Shown: piece after piece, positions 12,755-21,637 of the stretch
Numbering within the stretch: the stretch's first letter is position 1
How the letters are laid out: every line of letters begins with the position of its first letter
Made by a program: the position numbers and the translations under genes
The notes under the pieces: generated by a model
Told to the model about the DNA's origin: nothing
The model's database searches: none
Seen by the model: only the letters and a program-made list of their open reading frames with translations
From: Terebella lapidaria
Lineage: Eukaryota > Annelida > Polychaeta > Terebellida > Terebellidae
Reading direction: 5' to 3'
Length of the DNA stretch: 64,000 nucleotides
Assembly: GCA_949152475.1 (NCBI GenBank)
Contig: OX424560.1
Coordinates: forward strand, 19,345,106-19,409,105

Positions 12755-15740
12755 GACGATATTTTTGCGATGCTGAACGTTATCGTTCTATAACTTAGCA
12801 TACTTCACCTGTGAGCCAAACGGCGATTCTCTACCAAATTTCAGATTTCTATCGGATATGGGATCTTGAGAATTAGAGCATATTCCAGGATTTGGTCCAG
12901 TATTCATCCATCAGGATTCGAAATATTATTGTATCTTTGGACCAGAAAACACATTGGGCTGTATTCTACACAAACATCATTATTTTGAAAGATTACTCCG
13001 CTACAAAACCGAACAAACGCAAAAAATTGTGTGCGAACCCAGAAATTAAATGACAGGACTAAATTTAAGATCGGGATAGATACCCAACTTTCAAAAAAAA
13101 ATTGCGATGGAAGTCTAAAATTCGGTAAAAAAATGCCGTTTGAACCCCCCCCCCCCCCCCCCTCCTCACGATGAAGTACGTCAAGTTATACATTGTAGAC
13201 TATGGAACCATCTAGCATTGCAGAAGTATCAGCGAAAAACAGTGTAAACCGGTTAGAGAAATCATAGTATACGCTTCGCATGGAGTCGCCTCGCAACTTC
13301 TGAAAGTTATGAAATCTTCTGCCATGTCGTGTGTGTGTTGTTGTTTGCTCAAGTGAATTTGTCTTGATATGTGTTTTTTTTTATTGTTTTCTTTTTCTAG
13401 CTGGTGACGAACGCAAGAGCACAAGGTAGACGTTCAGGTACCAATTGTTGTCTGCCATTGAGTTGTCACTGAATTGTCACTGGAGATAACTGGAGTCACT
13501 CCACACTCATCTCGGTAAGATGATATCTTTTGAAGAAGTTTACTGTTCTTGACAGTGCCCAAACCGTGATATATTCATTGTACACATTTATCAAGTGGGA
13601 AAAATACAGTGGGGAGTTTATTGAGTTAGACTTGAAAAAGCCTTATCGAATTAATTGTTCATGCTCGCTCGTGAAAATAGCAACGGGACATGCTTGACCT
13701 CCGATGGAATATAAACGTTCCGCCAGGGAAAGAGTGTTATCGAAATTCAACATTGTGCGTGTAGTTGGAAGATTTTCATTGTCTTATTTCGAGAGAACGT
13801 TCGGATTTTGGGGGATGCTAAGGCATTTCCTGTACACTTACCAAAACATTCAAATTGCAATTTGACTAAAATGTTGCAAATGCGATTCATTGTAATATAT
13901 CGAAGAGGAGCGAAAATGATGTGAATAGTCCAATAAACGTCCCTAAGTGAGGCGGATTTTTTTAAAAGAAAACATACTTACAGACTGGTAGATGATGGAT
14001 TTGAAGAATAATGCCTCGCTAGCCAAAACACCATGTAATCACTCTGCTGAAGGGAAATAAAATACTCCATAAGTACAAATCACATTTTTTCTTATGCACT
14101 TTTGTCTTCGTCAAAAAATGACTACAGCTATTCCTTAATACGAAAATATGAATTTGGTGCACGTCAAACTATACTGATCCAGAATGTAACGCCTACATGT
14201 ATATCCAGAAAACCAAACGCAGATCCTGAGGTGAGATTTCACACTATTAGGATGATATCTGGGACGAGGGCTATCAATTCCAAGCTCCCTCACCAGTCAG
14301 CCGCCCTGTCGATCCTAGCACCCAAGTATCCAAGGTAGGGTGCGGGACACGTGTGCCTATTGGGCCCTGGAGGACCTGCTTTTATACCCAGGTCCCACCC
14401 ACGTGACTGGTTGAAAAATCAGAGCCGAAAAGTCAAAATTATGACATCAAGCATTATGAACCTTTTTAAAATGTTTAACCCCATTGAATAAAGCACCCCG
14501 ACAAACGAATATTAAAGACCACTTTTAAATTTCAAATGTATGGTGTATCGAAGCCAAGTTTAGAGTCATCTGTGAAAAGGTTCAGAAGATAGGACTGGGT
14601 GGTACATGAAAGAACGTTACTGGTTAGAGATGGTCCGGGTCTGACTGCCAGCAGAGCATGAAAGCCAAAAAAGAAGTTTCTCTCTGCATAAATACAGGTT
14701 ATGCCGGGTTTTTTTTTTATATAAAATTCCATCAAAACCAGTTTCTTGCATAAAATTGATTAAAATCTAGACATCTAGAAGAAATTAACTGTCGAAAGAG
14801 GTATGTCTTGCGCATAACCTGCCTTTTGTCACGTTAATATGGATGTTGACGAGCTTGTATCTATTCCAATATTATTAGTTTTATATCGATGCCATGGTCA
14901 ATTGGTAATATACATGTAGATTATGTACATTGTCTATATGTTCACACAAAGAAATTTTTAAAGCTCAATAATCTATAGTATAAGCATGTCCTTGCTCGGA
15001 AATACTCTCTGTTGATTTGTTTCCAGTGAATGCTTACTAAAGCTTCCCGCTTGTTTGGTATCACTTTTTTGCAGATTGAATTTATTCAAATATTACATAG
15101 AGCACAAATTCTATCAGGTGTACTGTAGAATCAACGTATTTACACACTCCTCAGATATGAATGTCTGGGTATGCTTTGTTTCTATTCCGAAAGTGTTTGG
15201 CGTTAGTTTCATTATTGTTATCATCCAAATCTTGTACTCCATCAGGAGGCGACATATTAAAATACGGTAAAAACGGCCTGGGGTAGATGTTTTGTCCGGT
15301 CCTGCTGTCTAGGGCAGTATTCGTTTTAAAAATATTTGTCTCAACCATCGGTGAAAACCATCCCTCAAAACCTATTTCAGTTAGATTGTGTAACGTTATT
15401 CATGCCTGATTTATAAGCGCTAAATATTACTAGTCTTTCAATAGTTTTGACCGATCAGACGGCGGTTCACCTGGAATTCTACGATTCCGTGATCCACGAT
15501 ATGGCACGTTCATAATCATCATCATGCTTGGGCACTGTTCCGAAAGATATCGTTCTTGAATGAGAAAGTATTGCCGGACATTTATCATTTTGGTCGGGAA
15601 AAGTTTTGTTAAAAATTTGTCGCACGTAACGGATACCGCGGATGTTTTCTTATTCCACTGGCAGTGCCAGTGATAGTTTTGCAGAAACCCAATGCGAAAG
15701 CAAAGCTGGAACATATCGTGTGTACGATGGTGGCCATTTT
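12755..15740. other. Non-genic, degenerate repeats
   Basis: No supported gene. The stretch holds a C run near 13147-13162, a second copy of the dispersed repeat of 1-90 (13045-13130) and a lone end of the 12584 hairpin family (about 13242-13275). A TATA-like CTTTTATACCC at about 14379 lies between CCTGGAGGACCTG and CAGGTCCC, but no transcription unit can be tied to it. Confidence 0.4.
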
Positions 15741-15745
15741 TAGAT

Positions 15746-15784
15746 TTCGTGTTTTCGCCCATAGAAATTAGGCGAAAACACGAA
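15746..15784. repeat. Perfect 14-bp hairpin
   Basis: TTCGTGTTTTCGCC (15746-15759) and GGCGAAAACACGAA (15771-15784) are perfect reverse complements with an 11-base loop. The flanks keep the CGAAGC/CGAAAAG style of sequence, so this is probably part of a decayed inverted-repeat element. Confidence 0.7.
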
Positions 15785-15869
15785 GCGAAAAGTCGAGACT
15801 ACGAAGCAAAAAATCGGGGTATCTACAGTGAAGTTGCGACACATGCCTTTTATTTCCTGGCCCCCTTAC

Positions 15870-15997
15870 GGCCGATGTAGCGCAGCTTACTATTTCTTCT
15901 AAATTCAATGAAGATTAAAAATGTGCCAAACGGATTGAATATGGTATACATTCAGTGGATGAGTAGTATTAACAGAGTAAGGTGCGCTACTTGGGCC
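15870..15997. mobile_element. Full-length MITE, about 128 bp
   Basis: It begins GGCCGATGTAGCGCAGCTTA and ends with the inverted counterpart GGTGCGCTACTTGGGCC. The two halves are only partly complementary beyond the ends. Internal words TTCAATGAAGATTAAAAATG and ATGGTATACATTCAGTGGAT recur in the copies at 1454, 1571, 18267 and 20313. It is non-coding. A half copy follows at about 16011-16091 in related sequence. Confidence 0.75.
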
Positions 15998-16362
15998 GAA
16001 ACGGGGATCTTCAATAAGAATTAAAAAGGTGACAGACGGATTAAATGACATTCATATTAAGGCGCAGTGTATGATACTTGGGGCAAAATAATTATGTACA
16101 TGTACAAGTGTGAGGAATACCGTTCACGGCCGGTATCAGGCCGACTTTAAACGTTTATCGTTGTGAAATTCACAAGGCCGGCAGTAACAGTTCAATGATT
16201 TATTTGGCGACAATGTCTAATGGTTCGGACACTCACAATTCTAGGCCGCAAACACACCTGAGTCCTGGTGATCACCCGGTCGACAATATATCCAAATATA
16301 ATCAATATAGTCCAGTCATGTATATACAATTTCACCGAAGTTTCTATAGTCCTCAAATATAT

Positions 16363-17742
16363 TGTAACGGTTTTGGGGCGTACCCAAAAGTTTCCCCTAG
16401 GTAATTCTGTTAGTGTTTTGTGATATTATGGTTAAATAATTTATTAAAATGTATATGTGTTTAAAGGTTCATACGGTTCCGTATTGTTAATGTTTTAAAG
16501 GTTTTCCGTCTCGGAACTTGGTATATTTATGATGTTGGTAAAGCCAGAGACGGATCCGGAGACGGAGACGGAACCGGAGACGGAGCCGGAACAATGGAGT
16601 ACAAAAACGTAATGACGTTATTTCCGGAAGGTCATGTGATCAGCCTCGTTTTCGGTTTAAAAGGTGACGTGTCAGCCACTGATTGGTTCTAGAGTGTTTT
16701 TAGAAATCCGGAAAATATCAGTGTTTTGGCGGACTATGACGTCACAATAGGTTGGTCACGTGACGTGGGTCTCAGGTCTATAAAAGCCCCCGCTTCACAG
16801 CGGACGGCGGAGTTGGTGTCCTGACGTCGACCTGTGCAGACCCCTTCTCCCATAGCAGAGTACTCCCTTGTTCCGGATAGAGTCATCCAGATGATAGCAG
16901 TTAAGTCTTCCGACTGTGCACTTGGAAAATAAACATGAAAACTTCAACCGAGTTGTTTTTCCGTGTTCGTTAGGGAACTGGAATTTATAATAAAGTTAGT
17001 TCACCGGAAAAGAAAGTAATACGGAGTAAAGGGAGATAAGACCACAGTCGGTTAAGACCAAGTTGTAACGACGTCTTAGGGTGATCCAAGAACCCAGATC
17101 ACCAAGGAAGAAGACGGAGACGGAGGTGGAATTCAACGGAGCAACTACGGAGGCGGTACCGGACGGAGCAGTTGCAGAGACGGGAACGACGAAGCAGTTG
17201 CAGAGGCGGTACCGGACGACGGAGTAGCAGAGGCAGTACCTGAAGGAGCGGTTGCGGTAACCGGAAGTGAGAACACTTCCGAGATTCTCCATTTCAGGTG
17301 CAGTCGCAGGTTGCGGTGAGGCGGAGCCAACCGGAGCAGTTTGCAGTGCGGCGGAACCTGGCAGAGCGGTTGCAGTATTCGGAAACGGCAACGTTCCCGG
17401 ATTCTCTATTCTAGGTGCAGTCGCAGTTTGCAGTAAGGCGGAGAACGACGGAGCTGTTGCAGTAAAGCGGTATCCCGACGGAGCAGTTGCAGTACCCGGA
17501 GACGGAAACGCCTCTGGATTCTTACTTTACAGGTGCAGTTGCAGATTAGCAGTTGGACAACGGTTAAGAGGTCCATTCCAGACCACGCTACCAACCTTAG
17601 AGACTTCTAGCCGGAGTTCAACCGTACAGCAGTAGCAGTTTCCCGGAGTTTTACCGTTTCAGCTCCGGTTAAACAACAAATCACCCACCTCCCTAGAAAA
17701 CCGGTTCATCAAGACGTCACAGAAGGGTGCAAACCCGTTACA
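16363..17742 (+). mobile_element. Probable solo LTR, 1.38 kb
   Basis: Fossil LTR. It begins TGTAACGG and ends CCGTTACA, a perfect 8-base inverted terminal repeat in the TG..CA form. ATATAT flanks it on both sides, a candidate target duplication, although the flank is low-complexity. A TATA box (TCTATAAAAGC, about 16778) follows a GC-rich upstream part, and AATAAA lies at about 16929. The downstream part (about 17100-17560) is an imperfect minisatellite of GACGGAGCAGTTGCAG-like units rich in CGGA. There is no second LTR or internal region beside it, so a solo LTR left by LTR-LTR recombination is the simplest reading. Strand is set from the TATA and AATAAA order. Confidence 0.65.
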
Positions 17743-17754
17743 ATATATTCTTTC

Positions 17755-18257
17755 TATACGAGCACGGCCGTTTCTTTAGCAATATCACAATACATCCATG
17801 CTCGTCGCAGCCATCTTCTCCACTCTCTGAAAAACTGCGGGGCCGGCAACACATGTAGTAGATTTTCCCGCCAAGTGTATGCGGTGTCGTGATTGGTTGA
17901 ATGTATGCTGAGGTGTGCTGATCTCACCGGGAAAGTGGAATTCCCCGGTGCATGTCTTGACTTGTATTGTCTGTAACTGTGCACGTGATGTGAGCGCTGG
18001 GTGTGTCATGTTCTATGTTTAGAAGTAGGTGCTTGTAAAGGTCAAGGCCGAACTTCCTGGGTCGATGTACTGAACGTGAGGCCGAAAGTGCACATGAACT
18101 GACCTATGTTTGTAAACATGGTTCTGGGGTTATTTATGCTTGTGATCGTATAGTTTGTATCTGTACTGTGTGTAAGTCATGTAGAATGTATATGTCGTGA
18201 TAGGAATGTGTAGTGCGCGGGAGGGGCGGGCGTTACTGTCGCTAAAATTACTACACA
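17755..18257 (-). mobile_element. Antisense LTR remnant related to the tandem Gypsy
   Basis: Fossil. Read on the minus strand from 18257, it begins like the LTR at 20823, with TGTAGTAATTTTAGCGAC. It keeps that order of blocks through the CCCGCGCACTACAC, CTTGAC and CCCGGTGA words and the region near GCGGGAAA. It is clearly more diverged than the three LTRs of the tandem array, and similarity fades below about 17800. It is therefore an older, single LTR of the same or a sister family in the opposite orientation. Confidence 0.7.
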
Positions 18258-18266
18258 AGTAAGCGT

Positions 18267-18897
18267 GGCCCAAGTAGCGCACCTTACTCTGTTAATACTA
18301 CTCACCCACTGAATGTATACCATATTCACGGTGGTCCCCCGATTCCCGATTGACCGAAGTAGCGCACCTTACTCTGTTATTACTACTCAACCACTGAATG
18401 TATACCATATTCACGGTGGTCCCCCGATTCCCGATTGACCGAAGTAGCGCACCTTACTCTGTTAATACTACTCAACCACTGAATGTATACCATATTCACG
18501 GTGGTCCCCCGATTCCCGATTGACCGAAGTAGCGCACCTTACTCTGTTAATACTACTCACCCACTGAATGTATACCATATTCACGGTGGTCCCCCGATTG
18601 ACCGAAGTAGCGCACCTTACTCTGTTAATACTACTCAACCACTGAATGTATACCATATTCACGGTGGTCCCCCGATTCCCGATTGACCGAAGTAGCGCAC
18701 CTTACTCTGTTAATACTACTCAACCACTGAATGTATACCATATTCACGGTGGTCCCCCGATTCCCGATTGACCGAAGTAGCGCACCTTACTCTGTTAATA
18801 CTACTCACCCACTGAACGTATACCATATTTAATCCGTCTGGCACATTTATAATCTTCATTGAATTTAGAAGGAATATTAAGCTGCGCTACATGGGCC
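18267..18897. repeat. MITE with internal 85-bp tandem expansion
   Basis: The outer ends are those of the 125-bp MITE: GGCCCAAGTAGCGCACC on the left and GCTGCGCTACATGGGCC on the right. Between them, TAGCGCACC recurs at 18275, 18360, 18445, 18530, 18608, 18693 and 18778. That gives seven units of 85 bases, one of them 78 because it lacks a 7-base CCCGATT. Each unit is the left part of the MITE through TATACCATATTCACGG plus GGTCCCCCGATT and CCCGATTGACC. The last unit runs on into the normal MITE right half. Copies are nearly identical, so the expansion is recent. Confidence 0.9.
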
Positions 18898-20312
18898 AAA
18901 TAAGGGAATTCATATTTTTTTATTTTCCACAGAACTAAGAACTTGACACATAACTATTGCTGCGGATTGAGCGTCTGATACACCCATAGACCAAACAAAC
19001 CTGAAATTGTGCCGATATATGCATAATTTGCTGAAATGTCGTAAACATGTGTCTTGAACTCTCACCAGGCAAATTGGCACAAAAGAGAGTGATAAATACA
19101 ATTATAACATGAACTGGAAGTGCATATACCAGGTCTATAGCTTCAAATTTATGTAGGTGTTAATGAGAAATAGATCGTATTATGTTCATCAATAGTTTAG
19201 AATAAACATTCGTGTAAAAGGAATTTTTGCAAACTGAATGTATGGTACCGTACCTAGTGGGACAAGACTATGGCGTCTAGCGGGGTTTATCCATTTGTGA
19301 TAGTGCTGATCCTAGGCAGCAACGATCGTGATTTTTCGCGTTTAGTCTACAGAAATATCAATAATAGTTCGCAATCACTCGCTATATATGTACAGTACAG
19401 TTCTAAAGTCCATTTATTATTAATGCCGAAACGAATATTAATGTGGAACAAACTCGTGAGGTTTTAATGGATAATAGGTTAGCATTCCGGTGTTTTGTCA
19501 CAAATAATGTACATCATATTAAATATGATATTGTTCGGATGAACAGAAACGATCATTACAAGAATTTCAAGTGGGAATTTAATATCTATCGCCAGGCATG
19601 TTGATTACCATCACAGGGAGCTTGATGCAATACTTGTCGCTGTCGGTCACACAATGCAAAAATGTATACTATTCTATGGTATTAGGCTATGAGTCCCATT
19701 AGCCAATCAACTTCATTTGAAAATATCGTGTTTGAAATTTATTTCGGAACTAGACTAGTCCGTTCACCATAGTAGTGATACAACTCTAAAGCGAATGACA
19801 GAAGATGACCATGATGACCGACTAAACGCCGAAGTTGGATATCTTGCACCAAAACATATCCCGAGTAGGAACGTAGTAATTTGTATTCCTCCAAAATCAA
19901 CTTTTATCAAGTAATGACACATAAAATCACAGAAAAACCATCCCAAACCACTTATTTGAGCAAATGTATTTCATAAAACCCAGAGAAATATAAATAATAT
20001 GTGTGTCATTATGTTTTAAAGGTCCATTTAGTTTCATCATTGGCGTATTCATGAGCGACAACCAAATCGACGTAGAAGATTTTGATTAGCATGCGGCATA
20101 TTCACTGAGGACAGCTATTTCTTTTGACACCTAAATGGTTCCGATACTCAATGCAACAGTTATTTACTTTCGTTTCGTCCATTATTTGTCACTACCTGCG
20201 TTTCTGTTGCGATCCATTGCATCGTTATGGCCTATTTGCCCGACTAAACGTCGGTATCGCCCGACTACTGGCGTAATATCCCGACTAAACGCCAAATCGT
20301 AGGACCACAGTG
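18898..20312. other. Non-genic spacer with short CCGACTAAACG motif
   Basis: No gene is supported. CCCGACTAAACG recurs at about 20239 and 20279, with CCCGACTACTGGCG between them and a related CCGACTAAACGCCG at about 19819. The function, if any, is unknown. Confidence 0.4.
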
Positions 20313-20385
20313 ATATTTAATCCGTCAGGCACATTTTTAATCTTCATTGAATTTAGAAGAAATAGTAAGCAGCGCTACATGGGCC
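20313..20385. mobile_element. Half copy of the GGCCCA MITE
   Basis: The right half only: ATATTTAATCCGTCAGGC, then AATCTTCATTGAATTTAGAA, ending GCAGCGCTACATGGGCC. The left half is absent. Confidence 0.75.
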
Positions 20386-20459
20386 ACATAGGGCTATGTA
20401 GAGAGTGATGCTTCTTGTTGATGTTACACTCTCTGGTCTTTTGGCTTGTGTTTAGGTAA

Positions 20460-20536
20460 TTATGTACTTGTTACCCTCGCCCCGATAGGGGGAGAGGGTA
20501 TTGTATTTGGGTCTGTTTGTTTGTGTGTCTGTCCTT
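20460..20536. repeat. Dispersed repeat piece abutting the LINE
   Basis: TGTTACCCTCGCCCCGATAG and the following GAGGGTATTGTATTTGGGTC and TGTTTGTTTGTGTGTCTGTC look like a known style of dispersed invertebrate repeat. It stops where the LINE frame starts, so it is the pre-existing sequence into which the 5'-truncated LINE inserted, or part of another element. Confidence 0.45.
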
Positions 20537-20822
20537 CCGCGCGCGATATTCTCGATATTTGTTCAGATTTTGCTTCGGAATATCAGGTGAAATTTAATGC
20601 GAATGAAAGTTCAATGGTTGTTCTCGGTGCAAAAACTGGAAAACACTCTCCTATACCTGATATCCCCTTCATGGGTGGGCATATTACTCCCCTTCCTTGT
20701 GTTAAACATCTAGGTAATTTCATTGGTCTTTCTGCACAAAGTAAGATGATAGAAACGACTATTAATGATTTTTGTGGTCGCATTAATTTATTGCTTAAAC
20801 AGTTTCGGTATGTTCAACCTAG
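20537..20822 (+). pseudogene. LINE ORF2 fragment, RT C-terminal region
   Basis: This piece follows the catalytic part of a LINE reverse transcriptase; ASEYQVKFN and FMGGHITPLPCVKHLGNFIG are recognisable family words. It lacks the catalytic YxDD block, which would lie upstream of the truncation. It ends at the CTAG target site (20819-20822) of the tandem LTR element, and the frame resumes at 46673. Confidence 0.75.
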
Positions 20823-21576
20823 TGTAGTAATTTTAGCGACTGTTACTCCCGTCCCTCCCGCGCACTACACATTTCCACAACAAACATTCATTCTACATGA
20901 CTTACATACAGGACAAGTACACACTATACGATCACAAGCATAAACTCCATGTAGTCATGGTTACACACACAGGTCAAACTACGCACCTGCGGCCCCGCTA
21001 GTTCAGTACACTCGGCCCCGTTTACTCGGCCTTGACCTTCACATGCACTGACTTCTAAACATAGAACTTGACACACATACTCCACACATCACGTGCACAG
21101 ATACAGGCATTACAAGTATTGACACGAGCCGGGGAAACCCACTTTCCCGGTGACATCAGCGCATTGCAGCATACATTTGACCTATCACAACACCGCATAC
21201 ACTTGGCGGGAAATTACACAAGCACATGTTCCCTCGGCCCCAGTAATCTGCGCAGAAGAGTAGTAGAAATCCCAGTGACAGGACGTATAAAATAGAGCTC
21301 CTGTAAAGACTGTCGATATTAATATACGAACTAAATACAAGTGATTTATAAACTGTTGGATATATGTGCAAAGTATACGAAGGACTATAATTGGATATTT
21401 ATTGACTGGGATATCACCCGACGTAGGTGAGAGTGCGGCCCTAATTGTGAGCGAGTGACTGCTTCATTGAATTTATCGCCACAATAAACAGTTAAATTGA
21501 AACTGCCGGCTTTATTGAATCACACGACGACCCAGTTAAACCGGCTTAATATCGGCCGTGAACGATATTCTTCACA
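20823..21576 (+). repeat. LTR 1 of the tandem Gypsy
   Basis: 754 bases, from TGTAGTAATTTTAGCG to GATATTCTTCACA. TATAAAATA lies at 21286-21294 and AATAAA at 21483-21488, which places U3, R and U5 in the expected order. CTAG precedes it. I saw no difference from LTR 2 in the stretches compared. Confidence 0.92.
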
Positions 21577-21595
21577 TTGGCGCCGTTCGACCAGG
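21577..21595 (+). other. Primer-binding site, unit 1
   Basis: TTGGCGCCGTTCGACCAGG follows the LTR directly. The TGGCGCC start and the GTTCGA T-loop-like part fit pairing with the 3' end of a tRNA; I cannot name the tRNA with confidence. The same site follows LTR 2 at 34123. Confidence 0.75.
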
Positions 21596-21637
21596 ATCTG
21601 AGCTAGTCTCGGATTATCGACCCAGACCTGACCGGCA

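Noticed and set aside
14370-14400. Promoter at CTTTTATACCC
   Set aside because: TATA-like, but no downstream gene, LTR structure or initiator can be tied to it.
16996-17635. Val/Ala-rich frames in the solo LTR
   Set aside because: They follow the CGGA minisatellite in all frames on both strands; repeat-driven, not coding.
20446-20943. 165-residue open frame entering the first LTR
   Set aside because: It joins a dispersed repeat, a LINE fragment and LTR sequence by chance; only the LINE part (from 20537) is meaningful.
21577-21595. tRNA gene at the primer-binding site
   Set aside because: Only a tRNA 3'-end complement is present; there is no cloverleaf.
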